This document shows, in pieces, positions 30,265 through 40,880 of a DNA stretch of 64,000 nt. The notes beneath the pieces were generated by a model that worked only from the letters and a program-made list of their open reading frames with translations, searched no databases and was not told the DNA's origin. The stretch is from Pseudo-nitzschia pungens (Eukaryota; Bacillariophyta; Bacillariophyceae; Bacillariales; Bacillariaceae): positions 3,906,001-3,970,000 of the forward strand of contig CM074759.1 in assembly GCA_037355855.1 (NCBI GenBank). The letters run 5' to 3'. The translations under genes were made by a program, and so were the position numbers. Every line of letters begins with the position of its first letter. The first letter of the stretch is position 1.

Positions 30265-30479
30265 GATTGGCCGACATGATATCAAGTAAAATCAGATAAC
30301 ATTGAAAGAAAAAATCGATGTCGAATTTTGTATGCAGTGTTTTTGAGTGTTCTGACTTGGAAATATTTTTGTGATGCGTTCTGAGTGAGAGAATGTAACA
30401 GGAATGAGCTTTGCGCGCGCCTTATGAGCCCCTGTAGGATTTGTACGTGTTTTCTGGTACTCATACTTTTAGTTGCATA
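30265..30479. other. Unique spacer, nothing recognised
   Basis: About 215 bases between the LTR and the MITE with no credible ORF or repeat. Confidence 0.4.
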
Positions 30480-30929
30480 TCGTCTAGTCGCGGCATAAAA
30501 ATCGAGGGTAATACCCTCGATTTTGGGCATCCCTTTCTGGTACTAATTTCTACGAGAGACTCATTTGACTAAAAAATTGATGATGGTTCTTTCCCAACAA
30601 AAAAAATGAAAAACCTCCCTAAAAAAGAGGTGCACGAAGACCCATTTTTTTAATCAAATGGGTCTACCTCGTACAAAAAACACGTAGAAAAGGGATGCCC
30701 AAAATCGAAGGTAACTTTGAAATTCATGTGTTCATTTGTGTATACTTCATTGAGTATTTGCAACAACAAGAGCACCTCTGAAGTATATAAAACCATCTAC
30801 CTATGGAAAGAGTTGAGTGAGAGCTTTCTAATGAGCCATTACTTATTGCTGTGGGATTAATACTTTAGAAGTTAGGATCTTTCCAAAAAGGACAAGCGCT
30901 ATATTTTGGGCAATGCCGCGACTAGACGA
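30480..30929. mobile_element. 450-bp MITE with TA duplication
   Basis: Perfect 17-bp terminal inverted repeats, TCGTCTAGTCGCGGCAT at 30480 and its complement ending at 30929, flanked by TA on both sides (30478-30479 and 30930-30931). There is no transposase. A second MITE sits inside it. Confidence 0.85.
30514..30711. mobile_element. 198-bp MITE nested in the 450-bp MITE
   Basis: Inverted repeats of about 23 bp (TCGATTTTGGGCATCCCTTT core) at both ends with TA duplications at 30512-30513 and 30712-30713. An internal hairpin AGACCCATTT...AAATGGGTCT lies at about 30637-30665. The left junction also makes a perfect palindrome with the host sequence (AAAATCGAGGGTA and its complement). Confidence 0.75.
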
Positions 30930-30971
30930 TAGTGTAGATACCAACACGGTAACCTTACCTGTACAGCAGTA

Positions 30972-31188
30972 CTACGAGTCCGACAACAATTGAGAATTTT
31001 CGAATTCCCCCCGAAATTACCACTAGTGAACCACCAGCGAACCACCAAGCAACCATACCAATGACAAAAAATTATTCTGTAGTAGAGAAATTCCTATAAC
31101 CCTTTATAGTATGGTCTTTTGTTAGTGGAAACCCATTGTTCGAGTGCCTTTCCATTCTCTAAAAAAAATCACATTTTTGGTGTTCGCA
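30972..31188 (+). repeat. Tmar-2G left terminal inverted repeat
   Basis: 217 bp, clearly alignable to the reverse complement of 49401-49628 with small gaps. Shared blocks include TTCTGTAGTAGAGAAATTCC and AAATCACATTTTTGGTGTTC. The repeat ends shortly before the transposase start at 31225, so it probably includes the promoter. Confidence 0.88.
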
Positions 31189-31224
31189 TCACAATAACGA
31201 GAACACATACCGAACACCTTGACC

Positions 31225-32495
31225 ATGGCGGATCCGGCAGATACTGAAGCGAAAGCCCGTCGAAAGCTCCAGCTCTCTAGAAAACTTAGAGAGAAGAGGA
31301 GGGAGGCATCCCATCCCAGCAATGGAGGGTGTAGGGGCTTTGAAGAATGGTACCGGAGACAACAGATCCAAAAATTCCAAGATGGGGAAGAAATAGAGGT
31401 GTCAGAAGCGTCAATTTACCGGTGGATGAGCAATGGTGTTCAGCGCTGCCAAATGAATGGAAACAACGATAAATCAAAGCTTGTTGGCAGAGATCTTAGT
31501 CTTCTCATGTTCTGTCTTATTGTTTGGCCTCAATCCACCCTTGACGAGATGGCAATGTTTATTTACAACGAGGGGGGAGGGATCTACAGCCGGCAGCTCC
31601 TCTCACACCGGTTACAAGAGCTCAACGTGACACAGAAAAAAGCTAGTATTGAATCTTACCGGCTTACACTGCAGCGAACAGGAGGAAGGAATGGTTGTTC
31701 TGGAACAGACCATTGCCATCTGGCATTGCTGACATCCCCAGGAAGAGACTCATCGATATTGATGAGTTCGCCATGGAAACAAAATGACTGAATCGCCGAA
31801 ACGCCTGGGCAGATAGTTTTTGTAGAGTTTGGAGTTTTGGCAACTACGCAAAAGGGCATAAACTTACAGTGATTATTGCTGTGGAAGCTGGAGATCCCAC
31901 TGTACCCAACAATTTGTCTGGCAGCCTCCGCCATCCTCGTCGATGGATTCGGGTCACCAGGGAAGCAGGAACAACAGCCGACAATTTTGCTTCCTTTGTA
32001 GGCAGCATATGCTCTTCTTTTGAAGGAGAGCGGCGAGTGCCGCAGACAGATGACTGGAGAGTCTTTATGTGGGACAACTTGAGCAGCCACGCTGCACCGG
32101 TTGTTTACAATACGGTTTTGGACCGGGGAGGAGGAGGACCGACGCAATTCGATATTGTCCCCCGGCCTCCCTATCAGCCAAAGTATGGACCGACAGAGTA
32201 TATCATCTGTCAGCTAGTGAACTATCTGAAGATCAATACGAGTGGGGAGCTAGATTTGGTAGATCTATTACAGAGCTGCAGGAGCAATCGGTCCATTCGA
32301 CGGGACCTTTGCTCACTGCGGGTACAGCCAGGATGGTACCTACCCCGGCGTTGTAATAGAGCGCTAAGCGCCATTGTCAATTGTTGCGTCTCCAGCATTG
32401 TCGATTGTCGCGTCTCCACCATGGTCGATTTCGATTTGGTTGTATTTCTTAGTGGTAGTTTATTGGATTTTGCTTTTGCAGAGTTGCAAAAATAG
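31225..32495 (+). pseudogene. Tc1/mariner-superfamily transposase (DDE), frameshifted
   Basis: ATG at 31225 (MADPADTEAKARRKLQLSRK). The N-terminal part has a helix-turn-helix-like segment (VSEASIYRWMSNG), then LSLLMFCLIVWPQSTLDEMA and YSRQLLSHRLQELNVTQKK. The frame shifts near 31670; the catalytic part continues with KEWLFWNRPLPSGIADIPRK, LIDIDEF (first Asp), an in-frame TGA near 31788, HKLTVIIAVEAGDP, WRVFMWDNLSSHAAP (second Asp) and PRPPYQPKYGPTEYIICQL (Glu). These are hallmarks of IS630/Tc1/mariner DDE_3 transposases. It would cut and paste the element at TA sites. With at least two lesions it is probably dead in this copy. Confidence 0.85.
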
Positions 32496-33078
32496 AAATA
32501 ATGAATTAGTGTTGCTCCAGTTTATTTCAGATAGGTTTTCGATTGTACCCAATAGCGCTGCTGGCAGTCGATCACTCCCATGTCGCTCGCGTGTCACTCC
32601 CACGTCTTAAGTATCGAACACTTGTGGGAATCGATTATATCCATCTCCATTGGTGGATATCGAACATAGGTACAATAGAAAACCTTGGACGTCCAGGTGG
32701 TGGGATTGAAGTCGACCGACGCGTCCAAGTATAGAAGAACTGCTGGGATTCAGAGGTGTTGGACCTCTCTTTAGCTATTGTAGGTCTACAAGTCTGGATA
32801 TCGAACATACCGGTACATGAAAGTCCGGAACCGAAAACACGAGTGGATCGATCGATTTACAGCTGAATCGATCCACTCCAGCAGCAAGCAGCAGCAAGCA
32901 GCAGCTCATAATTTTGCTGCTGGCAACATCTAAAAACTACACCTTCCCCAGCAAGAGTAACCGGCAACAACCAACCCGACAATGGACAACCGACAATCTA
33001 CGACGCAACAATCTACGATGCAACAATCTTCGACACGACAATTCACAGCTAATCATAGATAATTACTAATAATACGAT
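32496..33078. other. Non-coding gap between the two convergent Tmar-2G genes
   Basis: About 580 bases. There is a short CAG-type microsatellite (AGCAGCAAGCAGCAGC near 32880) and AACAATCTACGA-like short repeats near 32990. No gene seen. Confidence 0.5.
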
Positions 33079-34634
33079 TTATTTTTTGTCTGTTCCGCCG
33101 GTGTCCTTTGCCGGAATCTTCTGGCGCTTGCACCAGTCCACCATCTTGGGGAGGCACTCCTCCGGATCTTTTCCCCGCTTGGCAAGATCAGTTGCCTTGC
33201 GCTTGATCTGGGAAGCTTCTGCTGAATTATTTTCAGCAGTAAGAGTGTCTCCCAGGCGATTGAGGATCTCCAAGGTGGGCTGGGAGTTCTCCTGGAAGTC
33301 AGCTTTCTCATTGGCTGCTTCCTGCATGGATCGGAGGAAGGGAGGAGTATCACCTGACAATTCACTTGGTGGAGTACCACTCAACAACAATCGGCAATTT
33401 ACGGCTTGGTTTGATTGGAGTACACAACAATTTACTGGCGCCATACTGATCAGCTCCATCGATGCTGATTGGTTGGACACGAGATCCAATCCCTTCGACA
33501 GCAGATGGCGTCTCAGAGAACCGGTTTGCCGTATTGTTGTTTCGGAGAAACCTGGTTGGATCCATTGGATGTTCCTGGAGTCTGTTCCTGAAGAATCTGG
33601 AGTCTCCAGTGGGATCGAGAGCGACACCCTTCTTCTCTGCCCGGAGCTGATCGATAGTCTTCCCATCCTTGCTGGTAGACTTGATAGGCCCGACTTCATC
33701 CTGGAGACACTTCCTTGCTTTCGCAGTTCCGAAGACTGGATCAGAGAGCATGTCATGGAAGGTGGCTGCATGAGCGTCCCGAGCAATCTGTTCCTTGGAA
33801 GCTGTTGGATTGGACAGATACTGCTTATTCGCGTTAGCAGTGTACCTTTCTTCCATACCCCGGAACACCTTGGATGTGGTGATATCTTCATCGGAGTCGG
33901 ACTCACTCTTCGGATCCACCGAGTCAGCAATTGCCTTCCGTTCAATTTCACTGAAAACAACGTCACACTTGCAGCTGCAGATGAAGCATCGAGTGCACCT
34001 CCCGTTGACAAGGTAGCTCATTCCAAAACCGGTGTGACGCTGACACTGGGGACATTTGCCACCATCTGGCGCGTCCAAACAGTGGATCTGAAAACAGAAG
34101 CAACCAATCTCGCGTTCCTTTTTCCTTGCTTTGCACTTGCTTTGCAAGGCTTCTTGGATGCTTGTTGAGCGCTTCTGGACATGGCATTGTATTGCCGGAG
34201 CTTCTTTCGATGCGCCTCATCGATCTCGTTGTTGAAGTCTTCAATTTCCTCTCTACTCTGGAGATACATGGTGTAGTGATGACCACAGCTGGGGCAGGTT
34301 TTGATGAGCATCTCTGATTTGTCGAATTCAATTTGCTCATGTGGTCGTGTTCCGGTAGTTTTTTTGAGCTTGGCACGTTTCTTGATAGCTTCCGCTGCAG
34401 CTGCTTCCTTCTTGGCTTGAATCTTTTCCAACTCAACAATATACATTTTGTTCAGTCTATTGAGCAACAAAATCGCCTCAGGAGTCTTTCTGTTGGAAGG
34501 ACGTGTCTTGGGAGCTTGTTTGACAGACTCGGTCAGTTCCTTGTAGATTCCGAGCTGCTTGATGGCTTCAGCAAGTTGCCCAGCAATGTAGGCAGCGCCC
34601 CAATTCTCCCGTTTCGAGCGTTTGGAGGTCCCTT
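33079..34634 (-). pseudogene. ORF B of Tmar-2G, central and C-terminal part
   Basis: Minus frames in order are 34634-34110 (ENWGAAYIAGQLAEAIKQLG, LLLNRLNKMYIVELEKIQAK, CPSCGHHYTMYLQSREEIED), 34110-33380 (KCPQCQRHTGFGMSYLVNGR, CTRCFICSCKCDVVFSEIER, then NRLQEHPMDPTRFLRNNN) and 33380-33079 (ANEKADFQENSQPTLEILNR to IPAKDTGGTDKK). Two frameshifts join them. It has at least two Cys clusters that could bind zinc (CPSC; CPQC with CTRCFICSCKC) and Lys/Glu-rich coiled-coil-like helices. I do not recognise the family. Its position facing the transposase within shared TIRs suggests a transposon accessory protein. GO-1 interrupts it at 34635. Confidence 0.65.
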
Positions 34635-34949
34635 TGTAACACTCTAGGGTAGAATTAGATGGAGTGGTACGCGATAGAGGTATTTTAATAAAGGATAATT
34701 ATAATTGTGAATGGTTGAATACTTTACGAGATGGGAATGATTCCTTGAGTACGGTATGGGATGAATGAGCAAGCGAAGATTATCAGCGAGTCATAAGACT
34801 CTTGATATTTATCTTGATACTTGAATATCGAACTGTAAGTATATATATATACTGAACATACATACATGAATACCACATATATTGGAGTACATGCGGGATT
34901 CAATAATCATTTAGAGACTATCGTAGGATCGTAACATTAACATGTTACA
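34635..34949 (-). repeat. GO-1 3' LTR
   Basis: Plus-strand ends TGTAACACTCTAGGG and AACATGTTACA. Same LTR family as 37843, 44335, 47983, 55716 and 60403. Confidence 0.9.
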
Positions 34950-36045
34950 TAGTGCCCCAATGATTAGGTGAAGTTTGCATGTGGTTCAATACAATAAGGT
35001 TCGGAGTTGAGTAGTATCGATGGAAAGAGATATGCTTGTTCGGAGAACCGGTTGAAGATGATGATATATGCCATTCGAACCATTCTGAAGATATATGGTA
35101 ATGTAGATCGAAACGGGATTAAAGAAGGTTCTTCATGATATTGAAGAAATCGTAGAGTCGTTCCTTGTTCTTTTATTTGTTTCTTGTTCTTTGAAATGGT
35201 TGGAGTTTCATAACGACGTGTTGTTAAAAATAGAAGAAGAGTCGAAGAAAATTCTTTTCCTCCCCCAACTGTGATGTACCTCTCGGGGTAGTGGAGCTGA
35301 TTTTGTCAGTGTGGTTGATGTGAAATCGATTGCTCTGTAGGCATAAAAACACCTCCTGTTGTAATTGGAGATTAGGTAGGTGAAAAGCCGAGCGTTGGAT
35401 GTGTTATTCTTATTGCAACGTCTGCGATTGTATGTAAAGGCAGAGAAGGGGACGCATTGTTAGTATGGAATTACATTCTTAATGCGTTCGCGATTTGCCG
35501 TATACTTTGTTCGGTCTTTTGTTTTGGGTGTTATTTGCAGCAGTCTAATGAAGTTTTGATTGTTGTAACTCCAGAGCACCTCTGTGGGTTTTGAAGATGA
35601 TTTTTGTGGGATTGCTCTTTTATCTTTGGAGCTCCCTGTGGACTATTCGTTTGTCCGGAACAAGGTTGGCCTTGTTATTGCTGCTGTACCCTTTAGTTTG
35701 TTTGCGTCTGTACCCTTATCGATATCAATATTGTCAATTCGATTGTGATTCATGGCATTCTTAGCGTCTGTACCCATTGCAACTGGTTCGCGTCCGAACC
35801 GATCTGCGTCCAGATCGTTTATTGCTATTTGATTCTTTCTTTTGCCATAATTGAATCTTTATTTTATCGGTTGATTGTTGCCATCGCTTTGAATTAGTTT
35901 GTGTTATTTGCAACAGGGCTCATCTCTGTAGGTTCCTTCCCTCCTTTCTGGGGGTTCTCCTCCATGCGTCTTCCCAGTCAGGAGGGCTGAGCTGGCATCC
36001 AGGTCCAGGGGAGCTGGAGGCACAGTGCTGTATTGTTGTTTGGTA
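34950..36045 (-). other. GO-1 region 3' of gag, non-coding
   Basis: About 1.1 kb, conserved with GO-4 59328-60402 but without a shared protein frame. On the minus strand its first part holds a conserved block (about 36030-35915) running from TGCCTCCAGCTCCCCTGGA to AGATGAGCCCTGTTGCAA. Further on are repeated motifs such as GCGTCTGTACCC. A purine-rich stretch (ATTGGGGCACTATG) precedes the 3' LTR and may be the polypurine tract. Confidence 0.6.
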
Positions 36046-37168
36046 TCACCGGGCTGGTTGGTAAGCCGGCGTGGTGATCGGTTGCCGTCGAAAGCGAGGC
36101 GGTTTGGTTTTGGGTTTGAAGATAATGGTACCTTCGATAGTTCTTTCAAGTGTTCCATCATGTTGGGCGCAGTATGATTCCATGGCGCGTTTCATGTGGG
36201 CTTGGAAGGATTCATTTGAAGCAGTGCTTCCAGTTTCATTGCTAGGAGTCGTCGCAGTGCTGTTGTTGCTGCTATTGCTCTTATTTCTTTTGGAATATCT
36301 ATTCTTTGGACATACTGACCAATCGTGGTTATGGCCTGGGATTCTGCAGGGATTGTTATATTTTCTTTTGCCACCGGATGGCTCCTGCTCTTTCTCGTCT
36401 TCTTCGGATTCAGCGTCGCTGTCGCTGTCTGAATTAGAGCTGTGGCTATCGATGCTGTCAGCGTCCAAATCAGAGCTGTTGTTATTGCTGTCAATGCTTT
36501 CAGCGTCCGAATTAGCGTTCGACGTTCGTCTTTTGCGTTGGCGTTGGCGTTCTAAGCAGCTCATGTGGTCGACGATGAATTGTACAGTGGTATCTTCTTG
36601 GATTCCTTGGTGGATTAGACCATAGCTGTTGATCCATTTGCTTGGAAAGCTGTGTAGCAGGATGGTCTTTGCTTCTGTTGCTGAAAGGTCAGCAGCATGG
36701 CCTTGGAGTCTTTTGGTATATTTGAAGAGAATTTGCATTCGGTCGGCATGGTCCTTGCATGAGACGTTGCTTGGCTTCTTGCATTCGGAGCTTCGGAGAT
36801 AAGTGTGCATGATGTCTTTCGCATCTGACGCATTGCAGAATTGCTTGATAAAGTCAATGATTGCTGCGTCATGTCCTTCGGCGCTTTCTTCATATTGGAA
36901 TTCACCTGGATTGGGTGTCTGTATTTAGGCATCTGCTGAAGTGAGTGATGTAGTTGGTGGTTGGTAGTCCCAGGAGCTTTGCGGCGTTCCTGAAGGCTTC
37001 TTCAACAAATAGGAATTCTTCTAGACCTCCTTTGTCGGTGAATAAAGGGATCTTCATGCTGTCTTGCTTTCCATTCGGAAGTGTAATGAAGAGCTTGGTT
37101 CTCTTGGGCTTGTTCCTGTTGAAGGAAGGGGTGTAATTGATTGGAGGATCTCTGTAGAGTCCTGCCAT
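36046..37168 (-). pseudogene. GO-1 gag (broken)
   Basis: ATG at 37168 (MAGLYRDPPINYTPSFNRNK). The frame stops at 36902 after RCLNTDTQSR and resumes in another frame as AKDIMHTYLRSSECKKPSNV, so a small deletion or frameshift lies near 36850-36905. The second part has a helical Gag-like region (HADRMQILFKYTKRLQG, ILLHSFPSKWINSYGLI), an acidic Ser/Asn/Asp tract, the zinc-like motif CRIPGHNHDWSVC and a basic Asn/Ser-rich tail. It should bind element RNA and form particles. Intact relatives are at 45469 and 58239. Confidence 0.8.
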
Positions 37169-37381
37169 TGTTGATTCGTAGCGTTCGATCGTATCGATCG
37201 ATCGGAGATTTGAATTGCTTTGTGGAGCGTTCGATCGATTGTATCGGAGGTTCTCGTTTCGATTGTTCGTAGACTTCGATTGTAGGATTTTGCTTGTCAG
37301 GGTATCGATGTACACCTGTTGTTTAGGATAAAGGTTGTTTTGGATTCAGTACTGAGTTCTTGTCTTCTACTTTCAAGCGGA

Positions 37382-37393
37382 CAGTAATTACTG
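37382..37393 (-). promoter_or_regulatory. Palindrome CAGTAATTACTG at the GO-1 primer-site position
   Basis: Perfect 12-bp palindrome (14 bp when the last LTR base and one more internal base are included) starting at internal base 1 after the 5' LTR. The same sequence is at 38182, 44674, 47971 and 58002. Confidence 0.75.
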
Positions 37394-37714
37394 TGTAACA
37401 CTCTAGGGTAGAATTAGATGGAGTGGTACGCGATAGAGGTATTTTAATAAAGGATAATTATAATTGTGAATGGTTGAATACTTTACGAGATGGGAATGAT
37501 TCCTTGAGTACGGTATGGGATGAATGAGCAAGCGAAGATTATCAGCGAGTCATAAGACTCTTGATATTTATCTTGATACTTGAATATCGAACTGTAAGTA
37601 TATATATATATATATACTGAACATACATACATGAATACCACATATATTGGAGTACATGCGGGATTCAATAATCATTTAGAGACTATCGTAGGATCGTAAC
37701 ATTAACATGTTACA
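37394..37714 (-). repeat. GO-1 5' LTR
   Basis: 321 bp with the same ends as the 34635 copy. It is followed by the CCCTT duplication and then ORF B sequence. Confidence 0.9.
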
Positions 37715-37842
37715 CCCTTTGCTATTCACACAGTTCTTTGGAGCGTCAAGAGAGCAGTCTTGGCGTCATTGTCCATAAGAGGGGACAAATCAGAGTTGAT
37801 AAAGGCTTCTAGGTGTCCAATTTTGACAGGTTTGGTGTATGG
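37715..37842 (-). pseudogene. ORF B fragment between GO-1 and GO-2
   Basis: Minus frame encodes TKPVKIGHLEAFINSDLSPL and MDNDAKTALLTLQRT, directly upstream of the piece at 34634. Bounded by LTRs on both sides. Confidence 0.75.
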
Positions 37843-38181
37843 TGTGACACGTTGGCGTAGGTACCCCTACGAGAGGCTATAAATGATTATTGAATCCCGC
37901 ATGTGCTCCAATACACAAGAATATGTATGATATTCATGTATATATACTGAATATTCAACGTACAAGAATACACATACAATTCAAACAAAGATTCCTATGA
38001 CTCACCGATTATTGATATTATGCCCGCCGAATAATATATCATTCATTATTTGATTGTTCATCAATACTCAAGGAATCATTCCCATCTCGTAAAGTATTCA
38101 ACCATTCTCTTTGTAACACAATTTTATAATAATTCATCTTTAAAATACTCCTATCGTGTATTTCTACCTTAACGTGTAACA
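37843..38181 (+). repeat. GO-2 5' LTR (339 bp)
   Basis: Begins TGTGACACGTTGGCG and ends CTTAACGTGTAACA; identical by eye to 44335-44673. Its element is truncated: after the leader (38182-38411) and the 38412 insertion, the sequence changes to unrelated DNA and no gag follows. Confidence 0.85.
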
Positions 38182-38193
38182 CAGTAATTACTG
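38182..38193 (+). promoter_or_regulatory. Palindrome CAGTAATTACTG, GO-2
   Basis: First 12 internal bases after the GO-2 LTR; matches the other gag-only copies. Confidence 0.75.
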
Positions 38194-38411
38194 TTTATCT
38201 TTTAAAGTAGAAGACAGACAGGAAATCAGTACTGAATCCAAAACAACCCTTAACCTAAACAACAGGGATACCTTGATACCCTGACAAGCAAAAGGAAACA
38301 ACGATCGATCGCAATCTCCTAAAGAATCCATCGAAACAAGAACCGATCGAACGAAACGATCGAAATCTACGAATCGATCGAACGGAACAACCGCAATCTC
38401 CGATACAACCA

Positions 38412-38929
38412 TATGAAGATATTTCACCTCGATATTATGCTACTTACCGTCGGGGTATGGTCATTGTGTACAATACGTACTATAACCAGATACCCAGCCC
38501 CTGCAGTTAGTTCACAAGCGAGCGAGTTAGCGAGCGCATCGATTCAAGTACAGTGCTACAGCGTACAGCGCGTACGCTGAGTACTAGTGCTACAGGGTGT
38601 CAGTAAAAGGTATGGTCAGTACGTAGAATTAAGTACTGGACCTACGTGCCCTGACCCTTTATCGACATACGAATCAGCGATACACTATTCAGAGCTCCAT
38701 CCGGAGCTCTCACTCTTTGGAATACTCTCAGTTTAAACCTCTAAAAGAACACATCATGCCCGGCAATGATACTTGACATCTCTAATGTACCTCTAGGGTG
38801 GTAACTAGTGTGCTCATGGTATATGCAATAGCGCTTGAACAGTATCCTCTGTAGTCTAACCAACTGCTTGCACTCCGTGCTGTACTATTGTTACTGCTCT
38901 CCCTGTTTTGCTGACGAGCAAAATCATTA
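38412..38929 (+). mobile_element. 518-bp insertion in the GO-2 leader, type unresolved
   Basis: Present in both duplicated leaders (38412-38929 and 44904-45421), beginning ATATGAAGATATTTCACC and ending CGAGCAAAATCATTA. In the second copy TAC(A/G)ACC flanks both sides and the leader continues, so it is a complete insertion there. In this copy it runs straight into unrelated DNA, as an LTR followed by its internal region would. It could be a solo LTR of another family or a short DNA element. No terminal inverted repeat was seen. Confidence 0.5.
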
Positions 38930-38958
38930 CAGTTTATCAGACCCAAGGTCTCGTCGTT

Positions 38959-39964
38959 CGGCCGAAAGGCCGGACACATTCAAATCGCCGAAACGCGATG
39001 AGAATGCCATCGATGTCAGGACGCTGACTAGAGCCTTGAAGAAATCCGAACGCCTGATCTGCGACGGCATCAGGCGATTGATGTAAAAAACGCACAAACA
39101 GTCGGCCGATCACCGTCTGGCATCTGAGATCTTGGAAGACGAGCGTCGTACCTGGACGTCTCGTATCCGAGCTTCCCGGATGGAAAAGAACCATCTGATG
39201 GATGTAAAACTCAGCTTCCAGCATGCAGCAGGAACTGACATCGCAGTGCCTCCAGTGGATGTCCGAATGTCTCTTCGGAATCCACGGTGATGTAAAAGGG
39301 GACTCGCTGCTGAACAGACAGACCGGGACACTAGGACGAGACCCACGCCAGTGTCTATGAAACAGAGCTTTGATGGTGGCTCCATCAACTTCAGCCCGAT
39401 CAGCAGGAGTAAGTGGGGACCGATTGCTATGAGTAGCAATGAACGTGTGGATTGCAGCCAGGTGACGTACAGAGATAACCATGGAGAACCAATTGACGGA
39501 CTGATTGGATGGTTGATCGTCTAGATTCGAAAGGACTGTCACCAAGAGAGGACCTCTCGCAATCAGTAACACACAGACTAAATCGATCGGAATATTTTTT
39601 GAACGTCTTTCACTTGGACAATCGACAGATCCAGTGATTGCCATTTCTTCTCGTTTGGATAGGGTATCCATGTATCGAAAGAATTGAAGATTGCAATGGA
39701 CGCAATAGAACTGAATGGACCTGAAATGCAGAGACCCTGTTGTTTGCAGATCAGACCCCGAACAGATAGGAGGCCGCAAGGCCTGCATGTATGTCGCAGA
39801 AGGCAGCAACTGCGAACTAGACCCTGTTTCCAGGGACGAATCGACGGCCGAAAGGCCTGTATGTCTTCTTGGCATCAAATCTGAACGTTTGTGACGTTCC
39901 TTCGATGGCCAAAAGGCTTGTATGATGGCCGAAAGGCTTGTATGACGGCCGAAAGGCTTGTATG
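38959..39964 (+). repeat. Scattered and tandem GNRA-type hairpins
   Basis: GGCC-GAAA-GGCC stems occur at 38960-38971 and 39846-39857, GGCC-GCAA-GGCC at 39772-39783, and GGCC-AAAA/GAAA-GGCT at 39907, 39927 and 39947 in a 20-bp tandem array (unit ending TTGTATGAT/C). Loop sequences vary within the GNRA pattern while the stems are kept or changed to G-U. Confidence 0.7.
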
Positions 39965-40439
39965 TTTGCAATTATTTGCAAAAGTATCTCTGAAATTACC
40001 AATATCCTCAACAAGAAGCCCATCTTTGCTCGTGACAGAAGAAAAGGTGTCATCGGTAGTGCCCGATGACTGATTTGTACGAGAAAGAAGACTGACCTAC
40101 GAGATAAAACCCCGAAGAAAAGAAAGAATTGTCTCCCCTAAAGAATTGCCCAGCACAATCTCCATGTACGCTGCTTTCACTGAAAGAACAACGGGGACAA
40201 TGTGCTATCTATTTGTCCTTACACTGAAAGCGCAGGAGCGATTGCCGTATTCCAGAACAAGAGATCAATAGAGATCGATCGATAACTGACAGCGTTAAAG
40301 CAATGAATCGATTGCCAACGGATCCATTGCCAACGGATCGATGCCAACGAATCGATAGCAACAGCAACGAACCAACGAATTCTAGGCACGTGGATCCACA
40401 GCAGACGCTAGACGCGAGAACTCGGAGCAGATGCTAGAC

Positions 40440-40880
40440 GCAGCATTATTGCCAGATTGATCAAGTCTCTTTCCCTGAAGAACAGCGGGGACGATGTGGT
40501 ATTACTGTCCTTGCAGCAAAAGAGTAGTAGCAGCAGCAAGAGGACAACGTCGATGCCCTGACAGGAGAGAAGCCTGAGTAGTAGCAGCAGCAAGAGGACA
40601 ACGTCGATGCCCTGACAGGAGAGAAGCCTACTACTGTCTTTCCCTGAAGAACAGCGGGGACGATGTAATGTGCCTGTTCTTGCAGCGAAAACGCAGTAGC
40701 AGCAGCAGCAGCAAGAGGACAACGTCGATGCCCTGACAGGAGAGAAGCCTACTGCTGTCTTTCCCTGAAGAACAGCGGGGACGATGTAATGTGCCTGTTC
40801 TTGGAGCGAAAACGCAGTAGCAGCAGCAGCAGCAGCAAGAGGACAACGTTGATGCCCTGACAGGAGAGAAGCCTACAACA
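40440..40880 (+). repeat. Tandem repeat with GGGGACGATGT core
   Basis: Three to four imperfect units of about 120-170 bp containing TCTTTCCCTGAAGAACAGCG, GGGGACGATGT, AGTAGCAGCAGCA and GATGCCCTGACAGGAGAGAA. The last two full units are 122 bp apart. Confidence 0.8.

Larger units (their letters stand above)
34635..37714 (-). mobile_element. Gag-only LTR element GO-1
   Basis: LTRs at 34635-34949 (315 bp) and 37394-37714 (321 bp, differing mainly by a longer TA run) are flanked by a perfect 5-bp duplication CCCTT (34630-34634 and 37715-37719). Gag is on the minus strand, so the 5' LTR is the right one. The element is about 3.1 kb with no pol. The uninterrupted target is visible at 44201-44216 and 48728-48740. 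Confidence 0.9.
37715..38931. repeat. 1,217-bp duplicated block, copy 1
   Basis: Matches 44207-45423 at a constant offset of 6,492 bases with very few differences (for example GATACAACC against GATACGACC). It contains ORF B sequence, the GO-2 LTR, leader and the 518-bp insertion. Confidence 0.9.

Noticed and set aside
38937..39971. 344-codon antisense ORF in region X
   Set aside because: It lies in exact codon register with a weakly coding-like plus frame, has no recognisable domain and covers hairpin repeats; probably incidental.
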